Source: Polyporus tsugae
Taxonomy: Eukaryota > Basidiomycota > Agaricomycetes > Polyporales > Polyporaceae
DNA: 64,000 nt
Assembly (NCBI GenBank): GCA_024305745.1
Contig: JAHRBS010000003.1
Location: forward strand, 2,046,001 to 2,110,000
Direction: 5' to 3'
Shown here: piece by piece, positions 10,763-23,167 of the stretch
Layout of the letters: each line of letters begins with the position of its first letter
Position numbering within the stretch: position 1 is the stretch's first letter
Notes under the pieces: model-generated
The model's database searches: none
What the model saw: only the letters and a program-made list of their open reading frames with translations
Told to the model about the DNA's origin: nothing
Translations under genes and position numbers: made by a program

Positions 10763-10796
<34 letters not shown>
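10763..10796. repeat. (TTA)n microsatellite
   Basis: An uninterrupted run of 34 bp, about 11 TTA units, in non-coding DNA. It directly follows one copy of a 14 bp sequence that recurs at 11060. Confidence 0.95.
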
Positions 10797-10930
10797 CTCG
10801 TCAGAGTCCTTCAGAAAACAACGGATAGAGCAAAGTATCTACGTGTGCCTGGAGGAACGACTGCTATCCCCGATTTGGTTGACGACTCGATAGCCCGGGG
10901 CCCACGGCGAAAGCCAGCATGTGGGGAGGA

Positions 10931-10949
10931 GCCCCGCCGGAGGCGGGGC
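10931..10949. other. GC-rich perfect hairpin
   Basis: GCCCCGCC, loop GGA, GGCGGGGC: an 8 bp all-GC stem with a 3 nt loop, in a GC-rich patch between the microsatellite and the F-box gene. It could be a folded RNA element, a terminator-like structure or a transposon end. No function can be assigned. Confidence 0.6.
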
Positions 10950-11128
10950 CGCTCAGTCCGAAACCATAACAATAGAGTTTTCCGAGGCGATGCTCGGAGT
11001 AGGGGAAGGAGGTGACAGAGCGCGGCGTCTAGCGCTCGCGTCGTCCGTCGTGAGAGGGAATCCAAGCACTGGCGAACGCCGGCACGGCCCCGTCGCGGCG
11101 CTGCGTAAGAATGCATGAGTCCCTAAGA

Positions 11129-12701
11129 CTATGACGCGACCGGAGGCGCATCCTTGGGCTTGACGTCGGGTTTCCGCTCTCTCGACGATTCAGCAGACTT
11201 GGGTTTCGAAGAGTCTGATACCCACGGCTGGATAGACATCTTCACCGATTCCAGCGACGGGACCTCGTCAAGGAAGCGATGTACTAAAGCATCAAGATCC
11301 GCATTGTTGACCCAAGTCTCGACCGCAGAGATGGAGCGAGCCCCGACGGCGGGGACGGGTGTAGCCGGCCGACTTACTGGCCCGCTTTGCTCGCCAGGAT
11401 CGTCGGGCTCCGGCTCCGGCGACGACGGAATGAGTCTGGAACCATATCTTTCGACCGTTAGGGAAAGCGTGAATTCTTGAGCGGAAGCGCGTCGCAGAGT
11501 ATCGAGGGCGTGTCCCTGATGGCGGGGTGTCAGGATCGCCACAGGTGGCCAGGAAGTGACCACTCACCAAGAAACGGTCAACATCAGTGTCACCTCTGTC
11601 GCCATTATCCCTGCCGCCTACCCACGTCACCACGTTAAGCTCTAAGCTCTTCAGATCTGCGAGACCGGGATCTTGAAGGTACGTCGGGACGGGCTGACTG
11701 AAGAGATCGGTGGTGATTGAGAGTCGAAGACGGGTGGGACGGGCGGTTGCCATGATAGGGGCGAAGAACTGCAACGAGTCGGGGCAGAGAGATAAAGCGA
11801 TGTCCCGGATACGGCACGTCAACCCAAGCAAGTAGAGGTCGAGTGTGTCTCCACAAAACTGCTCCAGTTCATTCCATCGCTGCGTCTGCGTCGTATATTC
11901 GTTCAGGTTGAGCAGTCGATTGGCGGTGTGCACCGCCAAGTCCTCCTCGTCCACCTCCATGAAGTGGCTGTCGATGGTGTGGACGGAAAGCTGCTTCAAA
12001 CTCGGGTAGGAGATGGCCCACTGGGCTGCGCGGGGACACCACACGCCTTCGACATACAGGGACTCTAGCTTGGAATATACGGGGTATATGTCGAGAGTTC
12101 CGCTACACTCGCACCAAGAATCGCATTCCAGGGTCTTGAGGGTTGCACGGGAGTTCTTGAGCAGCGCGGCGGGATGCATACGGTCCAGAACGCCCAGGTC
12201 CTGCCACTCAGGTTTGTACTCGGTGTGATTGAGCACTGCGGTCTCTAGAGGCCAGTGCATCGCCTCCAACATCCTGCACGTATGTTGATATCCGTAGTCG
12301 ATGACGAGATGTTTGACGGTGCGGATGGCTGCAAAGGCGAGCGGGAGGTCGGGGTGCGCACCAAGAGTCTTCTCGGCATGCTGGAATACGAGGGATTCGA
12401 GATGCGATGCACGTGGGATGACCCTGGCGAGCTCCTCCGCGATGTGTGGGCTAATAGGTTCGCCAAGGAGGCATAGGGAGTGAAGGTGACGCCACCTCTT
12501 GCGCTTGTGAGGACGCATGAAATAGATGAAGGAGATGATCTCGTGGTTGCCGCAGAGTACGATGGTATCTTGGAGCACGTACTTGGCACAATCGCTGTGG
12601 AAACTGCGGCAGGTAGTCAGAAGAGCAAGAAGGGACTTTCTGTCGGCGAAGGCGGCGATGATGAGGAGGACATCGTAAGGGAGTTTCGGGCGGGAGTCCA
12701 T
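11129..12701 (-). CDS. F-box-like protein, basidiomycete type
   Basis: Two exons, 11568-12701 and 11129-11515, give 506 residues. The 52-nt intron (GTGAGT...CATCAG) contains a CTGAC branch site and joins the exons in phase 0. The start is the ATG at 12699-12701, just before the F-box-like motif (LPYDVLLIIAAFADRKSLLALLTTCRSFH). The open frame upstream of it lacks protein-like sequence. The middle (about 60-380) has irregular leucine-rich segments like those that bind targets in F-box/LRR proteins. The second exon is Ser/Pro/Glu-rich and probably disordered. Such proteins usually link substrates to an SCF ubiquitin ligase through Skp1. These families are greatly expanded in Agaricomycetes, so no specific target can be named. 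Confidence 0.75.
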
Positions 12702-13076
12702 GTGATTGCGCACTGTATATATATTTGTGTGAAGATCCTGTTGGCGGCTCGAGGAACGCAACGAGGAGCAACTCACGATCGCGGTTAGCTGGAAGAAGGT
12801 AGAGGAGCGAGGTAGGGCTCGAGGATAGGATTGGGTCGATGTCAGTTGATGACGTAATGGCGCCATGGCACCCGATAAGATTGGATTGAGTTTGTTTGTC
12901 GCGGCGGGTATTAGTTGTTGAGTGGCTGAGCCGACTTGGACTTGGCCTCCTCCATTCCAACACGCCAGGGATCCAGCTCGTCCTCCATCGCTACCATACC
13001 CCTGAGCTTGTTCCATTCACTACTGTGATATCCACCACCACGCTCCATGAGCCCTTGATTGAACCCCAAGATCACA

Positions 13077-16000
13077 ATGGCGGACACAGAGGCGCCATCA
13101 GAACGTCAACCGCTCCTCCGTGCAGCCGACGTTACTGCCACGGAGGTGTACCCTATAATACATATGATTCGGAATGTGAGCACCACATCAGAACTCTCCA
13201 CCACGTACATTGCCTAACGATCGACGCAGGACATCATGGTAATTACACTCGTCCCCGTGGAGCGTCGGTGTTGTTACTGAAGGACTGGCGCATTCGTCCG
13301 CTTGGGTTTCATCCAGCATTTCATTGGTACGTCGTAGAACAACTTGTCTTTTCTGTAAGCTAAGGCCTCGATAGATACACCCCTTACATATGAGGCTGTC
13401 AGTTCTCCAAATCCTTGAAGATTCTTGTACACACTCACGCTTTTTCCTCACGGGATTGTAGCTAACGGGGCCGGACCTCACCTACACCCTCATTCGCCCC
13501 CTTCTTGACAAGTATGCCGCCATTCAGCGGCAGGGAAATATGTCTGTGGTCTTCTGCCTGCTCCTGAACCGTGTCTACTTCTCCCGGGACCAGCACTTGA
13601 CTACGGCCGCCCTGTCACAAACTCGGGCTGGGCTTTGCGAACTTCTCGCCACCCGAGCCCTGCGCGAGCACGCGGACAACATGCTGGAGCTTGCGCTTGC
13701 CTTGACCACGACCTGGCCTGTGTACTCTGGCGCGCCATCAGCGCTTCTAGCGTATGCGCGTGAAGAGCACGATGATGATCTCGAGGACCGCGTCGGTAAT
13801 GCGATCGAAATGGCCATTCTGAGTCAGGCGAAGCGATTCATCAAGAGCTCGCCTTTCCAGAAAGTGATTGACGGCATCTGGAGGTAAAAGCGATCGTATT
13901 CACGGTCGCGAGCGCTACTGACATGTTTGTGCAGTGGAAAGATTGTGTACCAGGCGGAGAGCACCCGCTCTATTCTTTCCGATGTACACAGTACACTGTG
14001 AGACTATTGGCGCATTGGTAGGCTGATTCCCTCCCACAGACCTACAAACGCAACCCCATACACTTCTACGACCCGCACAAGGCACCCCTTTTAGACCACT
14101 ATCGGCGAGTGTCGTCTCCATGGATTGTTTGTTTTGGATAATAACAGAAATTGTAGGCTCAAAGTACCTGCAATACGCTCAGTCCTAGAATACATAAAGT
14201 TAGTACGTTCTTGACGGTACACAGCGATCTTGCTCACCGGCTTTTTGGCTTTCCGCTCGCACAGCTTCCTCATACTATTCGTTCTCTTCGTATGCGCCAT
14301 AGAGTTTAGTGCCTTAAATACCATCAACCTCGCCGAGGTGATCTTCATGGTTTACGCCCTCGGTTTCACTCTTGAGAAGGTTGCCGCGATGCAAGAGCAC
14401 GGAATCAAAGGCATGTCACAGCGCCTGGTACCAATCTTGTACTAATGCCTATGCCCCGCTTGTATAGTGTACTTCAAGGGCACATGGGTCAGTAAGGAGG
14501 TATCTCATATGCGGACGAAGACTCACTTGCTCTTTTTCACAGAATGGCTTCGATCTAGCCTTCGGTAAGCTATTGCGCCATGGTCACCCGCCCAATACTC
14601 ATCCCCAATGCAAGTCACCCTGTTCTGCACGTATGCGGTGATGAGGATTGTCGGAGTCTATGACGACAGTGAGTTGTTTTTCCCTTCGCTTCTCTCCATC
14701 TGAAGATTTTTCCGCCTCAGGGCCTTGGGCAAGGGAAATGGGCATCAACAGTCTTGCGCTGATCGCGGTACTCATGTTTCCAAGGTAGTCCTTGTTCAAG
14801 TCAAAGTTATCCCACCCAACCGCTGATTCTCTTTTGATCACATTAGGTTGGCATTTGTGACGTTCAAAAACAACGTCATGGTCCTGTCATTACGTGCCAT
14901 GATAATCCAGTTCGTCGTCTTGATGATCATCGCCGCCTTCTGCTTCGGAGGTTTCCTATACGCTTTGTGGACGTAAGTTACATTCGGTTCCTTAGGACGG
15001 TTTGCTTTAGCTCATGGCCTCTAGACTTGGAAAGGATAATGCGGGGTATGTCCCATGGCGCCGCACATGTTCTGATACTGACCATAGAATCAACCAATCA
15101 GATACAGTGCGGGGTGCGTATACTTATATCTTATTTTAGAACGATGGACCGGACTTATCTGTGCTGACCATGTAGGACTGTCGCCTGGTGGATGCTCGAT
15201 CTATGGTTCGGATTGGATGCCAGCGGCTTCGACAATGCCAGTGCGTTCATTATCCTTCCGGCTATAAATGAGTCATACCGACTAAAGCGCCCTCAGCGAG
15301 ATTTCATCCAATTTTCGGCCCGTTCCTCATGGTCACATATGCATGCTTGAGCAACACACTGCTTTTGACTGGTATGTCTTTCTGTTCGTCTCCATCTCTG
15401 TAACCCGACTGACACGTTTTGCCTGCAAGTCCTGGTGTCTGTGAGTACCGCACCACTTCAGCCAGCAGCAGGAAATTATCTGATTCGCGAATAGATCCTC
15501 TCGCACACATTCTCCACCATCAATGACGATGCATCAGCGGAGGTATTGTGGATATTTCAGAGCCTTCATTGCACATGTCATTTACCAAGATCTAGGCGAT
15601 GTTCCGCCGCGCCGTGTCGACAATTGAAGGGTACGCTCAAGATCCTCTATCTTTCACCGCTATCTCGAATCTGATCTCCTGGGTAGGGTCAAGGCCGACT
15701 CGCTCTTTTCATATCAGCCTCCCGTCAACCTCATTGCTCTCTGCATTATGTATCCCGCCAGCTATATCCTGACGCCACGCTGGTTCCACAAGGTTCGTCG
15801 CGTATAGGTACCTTCCAGATCACCTTATCTCATATCAGCGGACCAGGTCAATGTCTTTATGATCCGACTCACAAGTTTCCCGATATTACTCGGCATCGCG
15901 GTCTACGAGCGACAGGCTAAACAGTCGGGGTCTTTCACCTTCTACGAGACTGTATCGGCAGCCGCGGAGAAGATTTTCGATACGCTTCCGAGACACTTTA

Positions 16001-17066
16001 AACGATTGAGTGCGTATAAGAGCCACTGTCCCTTTTCTCATTGCTAATACACAACAGCATTCTTTGAGGGTCTGTCAGGACCAGATGCCGATATCGACGC
16101 GGTATGGATATTCTGTGCCTTTCACATCCAGCCATATCTGAAATGAGATGCTAGATATTCGAGCTTGAGCTTGAGCTGGACGGAAGTGCGTTGGACGTCG
16201 ATGACACACATGACGCCCCACCCGTCATCCCTATTCAACGCCGCATCTCCCAAGTTTCGCGTCGGCGTGTGTCCGGGACTTCCCTTCGGCAGCGACGACC
16301 CTCTTCATCCGCAGGCCGGTCTACTCCCCCTCGATCTCCCTCCCCACACAAGACCGAATTCCCTGCCCCGGGTCCCTCGAGTTCTCCGCAAAGCCAGACG
16401 CAGCTAGCGCAGCCTCCACAGCCCGTACCCCGCCCACGCGTCAACCCACTCGTCACGCGCGGGCTTGACATCGTTCATGCTGCCGCAAGTCCCCTCGCGC
16501 AAATATTCCAGCCTCTCATCGTCGACGACGATATGATCCCGGAGGATCCCGCCGAGGATCCCGACGGTGCGTCTGCTAGCCATGGCGATCGGAGTGACGG
16601 AGGACCAAGCGCACTGGTTAGCTACGGGCCTGTGACCCGTCGCAGGCTCACGTCGATGCACGTACCTCAGGCTGCTCCTCGACGCATGCGAACGTACTCG
16701 GCCGTCGGCCATGGACAGCAACCACAGAGGGCCGACCACTACGGCGCGACCGCGGAGGGCAGCGCGCCACTCCGTCGGTTCCCGACACACAGCCCTCCTT
16801 TGCGGTCTCACCTTGGTCTGTACGCGAGTGCGCCTTTGTCGACGAGTCCGGACGATCGGAGTGGGGGGGTCCCGAGGCAGCGGCGAGACGAGGGACAGGA
16901 ACAGGAGAGTGCCAGATCTGCAGGGCCGCAGGAGACGGCAGCCCAGCTGGAGAGCGAGGGCACCCCGGAGTGGGAGCGCCGCCTGGTGAGCATCGAGGAC
17001 AGGCAGAAGCGGATCGAGGACATCCTCACGGAGATCTCTAAGAGCTTGAGGCGCGGCGGCGAGTAG
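13077..17066 (+). CDS. YVC1-type vacuolar TRP cation channel
   Basis: A multi-intron gene for a fungal TRPY/Yvc1 channel, which releases Ca2+ from the vacuole in yeast under osmotic stress. The first exon (13077-13175) starts MADTEAPSERQPLL, and a later exon carries DLTYTLIRPLLDKY (from 13462). Downstream exons encode DGIWSGKIVYQ across a clean splice at 13884-13934, several transmembrane helices (14220-15000), the pore region (WWMLDLWFGLD near 15190, FGPFLMVTYACLSN near 15310), and SILSHTF. The last exon, from about 16160, is a long polar tail ending in a charged coiled-coil-like segment. Exons between 13230 and 13461 could not be joined in frame by eye; tiny exons or a sequence error are possible. 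The gene is head to head with the F-box gene. Confidence 0.85.
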
Positions 17067-17884
17067 GCTGGGCTGTGGAGGGTATTTGGGGCGAAGCTTT
17101 CATCTCACGTTCATCTCCATGCATGTTGTGCTTGGACCATTTGTCCGTGTAGCCTCCAGATTGGACTGTTTACACGTTCTTCCGCCGACGTTGGAAGTCT
17201 AGAACATGTTTGCCATGGAGCTCAGGACGATCGTGCGCGCTTCTCGTTCTCGTTGGCGGCCATAAGATGGAGCATTGTCTGGAAGCCAGTTTTTCACCTC
17301 CGCAGTATGCGGCTTTGCGAAGCGTCAAGTTTGTGCTTGCTTGTCCCCCCGAAGTGGATCCGAGTCAGGGCCTCGGCTCCATCCTATTATGGGGAGGAGT
17401 TTGCTTCGTTCGTAACGAGGCGACCTCGAAGTGTGCAATGCGTTCTGTTCAACGTCCACACCGCTTGCGATGGTGTATTGCTTGAAAGGATTGCACACCT
17501 CGTTCCAGCCGTACAACGTATGTCACCTGCGTAATCGCCTCATGTACCGGATGTTCATGCTAACGGCGGGGCGGTAGACGATGACTCCCTTTGGATTTGC
17601 CATCTCAAGCAGGACCGTTCATTCACAAAAGCAGCGTCAACTTGGAACATTTAGAGTTGAACACTGCGGCCAGCTGCACTGTCCACACGTTGCTCGAAGA
17701 ACGCACTTCTGCGCTGCCATTTCCACGTGTCTTTTATAAGAAGCAAAGGAATGCTGCACATGGAATGAGCATAAGAGATTGACACAGAGGGTGACCTCCA
17801 TGAGCCCATCCTCTCATTGACGACACCGACTGATACACGCCTCCCCCCCCCCCTCCCCCAACGTCGCGAACGCTCCGTGTAACC
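17067..17884. other. Intergenic, low-complexity C-rich run
   Basis: Only short ORFs without recognisable domains occur. A C-rich run (CCCCCCCCCCTCCCCC) lies near 17848-17863, shortly upstream of the Gag-like gene, and could be a promoter pyrimidine tract. Confidence 0.45.
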
Positions 17885-18624
17885 ATGATAGTCAAGCCGA
17901 ATCCGTTAGATTCACCTGATCACCGGCTACCGTACGTTGTTCAGAGATAACACGCCGCGTGGTGTCCTCACCCTCTATTCCCCCTTCCAGCCCCGCGTAC
18001 TATGCCGCATATCCTACCCAGACAGACGACACACCCGCCAGCACCCGGCACATGTCGTCGTCTTCACCGTCGAACACCGCGCCAATCGACCCCTCCTCCC
18101 TCCTTCTCGCCGAGCACCTGCTGCTCACCAAGAAGAACTGGGCGGCGTACAAGCGGGCCGTTCTCGTCCTGTGCGAGCTCAGGGGCGTCGATGAGCACCT
18201 CCGTCGTTGCGATGCGTCCTCGGACAAGACATGGCAAGACGACGACACGCTCTGCCGGGCGGTCATCCTCTTCAACATCAAGGACGATTCGCACCTCCGG
18301 CTCGACTCGGACCCGAAACACGCCTGTGAACTCTGGAACTCGCTTGTCCACATGCATGAGGGGAAGGTACTACAGGTCTCCCCCGGGCCACTCAAGAGGA
18401 GTGTGCTAGCACACGCCATCAGCCGTGCCAAAGGGGAGGCATGGCGGGAAGTTATATGGTTTTCAAAATTGCGCCTCATCCTCTTCGATCGCGTCGTTGG
18501 TCCTGTAGCTGTTAACTTCTTACTTTGGACAATCCTCATGGCTCAATCACTTGCCTATGAAATGATATCGCTAGTCTCCGTGCTCGTGCCCAAGCTTGCC
18601 AGTGTTTCTTCTGACCAAACCTGA
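17885..18624 (+). CDS. Gag-like domain protein with C-terminal hydrophobic segment (paralogue A)
   Basis: Exon 1 is 17885-17931 and exon 2 is 17991-18624. The 59-nt intron (GTACGT...TTCCAG) joins in phase 2, giving 226 residues in frame. A polar N-terminus is followed by a domain at about 55-150 with EHLLLTKKNW, LRGVDEHLRRC, WQDDDTLC and ELWNSLV. This pattern (L-x-NW, charged helix, W, ELW-x-x-L) resembles the copia Gag UBN2/DUF4219 fold, including that of the retrotransposon at 1-7 kb. It ends in a hydrophobic stretch (VVGPVAVNFLLWTILMAQSL) that could be a membrane anchor. No protease, RT or LTR is nearby. A related gene lies at 21623-22156. I do not know its function; a domesticated Gag is one possibility. 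Confidence 0.65.
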
Positions 18625-19046
18625 GAAAACGGTATAGGCGCGGATCCTTCTCCATTCGTTGCAGAATCCCTGTCCCAAGGACGGCTATCTCGTAGGCATT
18701 ACTAGGCTTACATGCCGAGTCCGGATCCAGATCACGTTCGTCCATCTCGAGTATCTTACTCCACACTGAGCTCAAGGCACGGGCGAAGCAGATTGCATTC
18801 AATAACACCATGGTCAGTACATTAAGATTAGCACGCTATGCAAAATACCGTAAATAAATAGCACGACGGATGTGATGTGGGGGACGAGGACCGATGAGCA
18901 CCAAAGCCGAGGAATTCTTGGGTATCCAAAGCGTGCATCGTGTATTCGTGAATGTCGTCAGTGTGGTGATGAGAGGGAAGGGGGAGTCGAAGTCGGTCGA
19001 TGCCACAGCCATTTCGCAAGGCCGTTGTTGTTATTGTTGTCGCTGC
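18625..19046. other. Intergenic between Gag-like gene and sterol acyltransferase
   Basis: Holds the 3' flanks of two convergent genes. No supported ORF. Confidence 0.5.
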
Positions 19047-21236
19047 TCAATACGCGCAGTAGGCGACGCAGAGCAAAGGGAAGCCGGCGTACAGGCCGAT
19101 CCAGAAGACCATGTTCCCGAGCAGCCTGTTTCGCCGGATCGCTGGGACTCTTCCGATCGCGATGAGCGGGATCTGCGCGATCTATCCCCAGCCACAGTCG
19201 TCAGCATTCGCATTCTGGGTTAGGATGACACAAAGAGCAGAGACACACCTGCATAGCGAACAGGTAGAATCGGATCTTCTTCGTCACGATGGCCATGACG
19301 AGTTCGTGCGCGGCCGCACTTAGCACGAATGTGAAGAACATCGCGCTCTGACGTGTGAGCTTGTAGGAGCTCATCGTCGACGCGTAGACGTGTCGGAGAA
19401 GGAAAGTGTGCACGGGTTTGTTCCACTTGCGCGAGAACTCGTCCCAAGACGTCGAGTTCCACCAGTCATCGTAGAACTGGCGGTCCGCGAAGCTACGAGG
19501 ACAGGATCGTCAGTGCGGTTGCGCACGGTATAAGGCGGTCTACCCACTAGCTCAGTTCTGCGAAGCCGTTGCAAATACACTCTAAACCAACATCAGTCGA
19601 CGTGCAGGATATAAGCAAGTAGCAAACGCCTACCGAAGATAATGTAGAACAGCAGCAAGTACGACAGCATGAACGGTAACGCCAAGTCCAGCAAGCTCCT
19701 TGCGAAGCTCTGGTCCGGCGTCGGCGTGAGCGGGATGATAAACGTCTCCACGATCGTGTACAGCAGCGCGAACGTCCCGAAGAACGCGACCGTCTTCTCG
19801 AACACGTACAGCGGCCGGATCGCTTTGGTCCGCGGGTACTCAAGCTCGTACACGAGTGTCGGTGTGAGCTGGTACCACGCGAAGTCGCGCAGCGTGATGT
19901 TCGCCGGCCACCGCACCCTGCCCACGACAGAGCCCGTCAGCTCGCGCTCTAGCTCGACGTGTGCCTTCGCGAGCGACGCGATCATCTCGTCCGGGTGGTG
20001 CGTCAGGATCTCCGACGCTGTCGGCGGGTACGTCGGGACGCCGCCCGGGCCGAACGCGTCCACATTGCTGCCCGTCGTCTTGACGCCGGCGGCGCGGTTG
20101 GTGGCCTTGCTCGCAGCGGCGGCCTGCTGGAGGCGTTGGCGGAGGGTGATGGCAGTGCGCGCGTCGACGTAGGACGTGGTGCTGCCGACGGGTGCGTCCT
20201 CCGGAATATCGGGTGTCCCGCTCTGTACCGGAGATTCCGACTGCACTATCGCGGCCTCGGCCTTTTGAAGCGCAGCGTCCCATCCGCCCGCGGCATCTGT
20301 CGCCTTCTTGAGTTGGACAAGGATGGGTTGGGCTTGCTTGTGCACGCGGCCGAGTTCGCCGTTGGTGCTGAGATACGAGTGCATCTTCATGATCATGACC
20401 TGGAGATTTCACGGTCGTTAGTGATGGAGCGCTCCGGGAAGACGGGGCAACACATTTTGTTATTATCGGCCGATGCGCGCACAGGCGGATGATCGCAACG
20501 TTGCCAGCAAGTGATGGAACATCCCAAATGCCGCGCGCGGGGGACGCGGACGGGAGGAACGCGAGGACGCAAATGAGCCACTCGGAAAGAGGCACTTACA
20601 AATGAGTGGAGGGTGAGGAATCCCGACTGGACCCAGGGCCAGTGTCTGCGCGGCGACGGCTTGTTAGTGACAGACGTACTTTCATGTCGGAGAAAATTCT
20701 ACGCACCTGTTAAACGTCCAGTTTACTGCAACGGCCAGAACGGCACATTGCCACAAGTGCTGGATAACGAGCCCCACCCAGTGGTATTTGATCCAACCCT
20801 TGGAGATGGCTTTCGCGAAAGGCACGCAGAGACCGGTATTGAGCACGAGGACTGCGTCTGACAGCGCGAGGGTGAGTCCGTCGCTGGTGATCATGGACGC
20901 AAACTCAAAGTTGAGCGGCCAGCCGTGGGTCTCCATGCTGCGGACATAGGTGCGGAGGGTGAAGAGAAAGAGAGATATCCAAAAGAGCGTGAAGAATCCG
21001 CGGAACTGGTTGGACGTGCTGGACTCGTTGGAGATGTCGAAGAGGGACTTGCGGGGCGCGAATGTGACCATGGCGCGCAGCTTGTTCTGCGCGGAGGAGC
21101 GGTAGGGCTGAGAGACATACACGGCGCCTTGGGCGACGACCGAGGACGTTGACGCGGACATGGAGGAAGCGGTGGAGCTGTTTGGAGAGATGAGTGGGGG
21201 CGAGGGCGAGGGCGAGGAAGAGGTCGAGGAATCCAT
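19047..21236 (-). CDS. Sterol O-acyltransferase (ARE/ACAT, MBOAT family)
   Basis: Makes steryl esters from sterol and acyl-CoA in the ER membrane for storage in lipid droplets. Six exons (20707-21236, 20600-20645, 19634-20399, 19548-19581, 19249-19492, 19047-19181) sum to 1755 nt, an exact frame of 584 residues. The N-terminus is Ser/Pro-rich and cytosolic. Multiple hydrophobic helices follow from about residue 85. The family signature FYDDWWN is present in exon 5, preceded by the AELSYFADR block formed across a splice. The catalytic histidine is in SAAAHELVMA. Length and order fit fungal Are1/Are2. The intron at 20400-20599 is 200 nt, long for this locus. The gene is bracketed by the two Gag-like paralogues. 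Confidence 0.93.
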
Positions 21237-21622
21237 GGTCAAGTGAGCCAAGGACGCGGACCAAGCGGTCGCGTTACGGTAGTAAGAGCAGAGAGTCTGA
21301 GTACAGCTGCCAGGCGCGCGCTGAATCCCATCTCGCGCCCGCCCTACGTCATCGCTCTCTTCATCTCGTGTCATCTCTCTTACCTACTCCCCGAGCTCGC
21401 ACGACCTAAGTAGCTCGATAATGAGAGGCCGAAACATACTCCTTCAGCGCAACCTCTCAGCCTCCGCTACCTCCATGCCTCCTTGCCTAGCCTCTTCGGG
21501 GCCTTTCCGATACTTCTCCTCGTCAGCATGTTCACTCGCCCGGAGGCCACGGCCGAGCTTTCCAGCAATCGGACAGTGACCTTGTAAACCGTTTTACTAA
21601 CTAACAACACGATGGCCATGGG
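21237..21622. other. Intergenic, promoter side of the sterol acyltransferase
   Basis: Pyrimidine-rich DNA upstream of the acyltransferase start. No supported gene. Confidence 0.4.
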
Positions 21623-22156
21623 TCATCTACCCATAAGCCAAGCAGTATACACAATCACAAGGAACACCCAGGGAGCCAGAGTGCGAATACAACATAGCCA
21701 CGCAACCTTTCGCTCCCACTCCTTCCGGATCTCCTCGTCGCGCTGCACGAGCAACGCCCATAGCTCCGCCGCAGAGCATGGTGCGTGGTTGTATTCCACC
21801 AGCCGCATGTGGTCGCTGCGAACGTTGAGGACGATGATCGTCTTGCAGAGGTCGTCGTCCGCCGCCCACTCGAGTCGCGCTCGTGCTTCCTCCGACGCCC
21901 GGTTAGCTTCGCTCCCTGCGGTTTGCACCGCCGGGAGTGGCGGGGGACACTTTGCGCACCGCAAGTGTATGATGGATATCCCTCGAAGGTAGAGGATGGT
22001 CTCGATGGCGAGCTTGAACTCGAGCCAGTTGTGTGCGCCCAGGCGTAGGTGCTCTGGAAGGAGAAAATCGGCGAGGGCAATGTCCACAATACATCGCTGT
22101 TTGCTTGGATGGCCGCTCGCGGCCCCGCTCTGCGGTGGAGTGTCGGTAGTATGCAT
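21623..22156 (-). CDS. Gag-like domain protein with C-terminal hydrophobic segment (paralogue B)
   Basis: An intronless 177-residue ORF with an ATG at 22154-22156. It aligns by eye with the protein at 17885-18624: LLPEHLRL...NW, then LRGISIIHLR, W..DDDLC, and ELWALLV. The insert between the two halves is longer here. It ends with a clear hydrophobic helix (APWVFLVIVYTAWLMGR) just before the stop, as in a tail-anchored protein. No catalytic residues are seen. The shared layout, Gag-like domain then terminal hydrophobic segment, is the reason for treating the two as one family. Confidence 0.65.
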   Translation of the reverse strand: MHTTDTPPQSGAASGHPSKQRCIVDIALADFLLPEHLRLGAHNWLEFKLAIETILYLRGISIIHLRCAKCPPPLPAVQTAGSEANRASEEARARLEWAADDDLCKTIIVLNVRSDHMRLVEYNHAPCSAAELWALLVQRDEEIRKEWERKVAWLCCIRTLAPWVFLVIVYTAWLMGR

Positions 22157-23167
22157 ACTGTAGCTATGTCAGTCAAGAAACAAATAGGACACACGAAGTC
22201 GGACTTACTCAAGATGAACCGTGGACGATGGACTGGTGAATGTGGCGATGCCTTGATAGTCAAGCCTGAGAGGAACTTATATACGCTCTCAATCATCACT
22301 AGTGCCACTGCAATAGGCCAACGGTCTTTGTTCGAGCTTCAAGCAAACCCGCAATTAAAGGTACAAGATGAATGCTATCCCAAGGAGGCGAGGCAACGCG
22401 TTCTTTCGCGATGACATGGTGCCGCGCGGAACAATTCACACTGGCATGAGGCACGAGGGTTCCACACTCCGAGTCCTCGCACAATGTCGACTGTCTCCAC
22501 GTTTGACAAGTCAGTCCAAAGATGGCGAACTGGGAAACGCAATGCTCACCAGGCATCCGGGACGAAAGCCTCCGTCTGGGTGGAAACACAGTGAGAAGGT
22601 AGGTATTCCACTGACTGAATGTTAGCAGCCGCGAAGTACCGGAGGCCGCTGGCGCTTGAAGGTGAAAGTGGCAAGCGCAGCACGTCCTCTGTCATAAAGA
22701 CACGCACGCCACGCCCAAACCGTGAGGCATGCATATGGCATACGCGCCTCCTTGGATTTGGACCTGCGACAGATAGAAATGAGCATCAGCTAACGCGGGC
22801 ATAAAGAACAACTCACCGAAAGGAACCTTAAACCTCGGGCCTCGGCGATACAAACAGACAAAGCCAGGACTGCGCGTATGATGCCTAACACAGGCAACAA
22901 CAGCTGGATTGATGATGGTACATGATGGGGGTGACTGCTACACGTCGGAACCCATGAGGTGATAGTTAAGGAAACAAACGAGGACAACAAGGATTGTGTG
23001 TTATTTACGGACGCAGTAAGCATCCCTATCGGGCCAGAAAGAAAGCTGTAAGTAAAAAAAAAAGCAACAGTCAGAGAGTAATGAAACTGTCCTAGTCGGC
23101 ATAGCACGACGATAGCAGGGTGGCTTAGAGGGAATTGGTAGAAGGAAAGGAGACAAAGCCAGGTCGA
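22157..23167. other. Gene-poor interval
   Basis: Short ORFs only, none with a recognisable domain. There is a short A-run near 23055. I see no supported gene. Confidence 0.45.

Larger units (their letters stand above)
10110..11128. other. Intergenic region with microsatellite, GC hairpin and repeats
   Basis: No gene is supported. The interval holds a (TTA)n run, a 14-bp direct repeat at 10749-10762 and 11060-11073, and a GC-rich hairpin at 10931-10949. A 101-codon minus-strand ORF here looks like a composition artefact. Confidence 0.5.
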
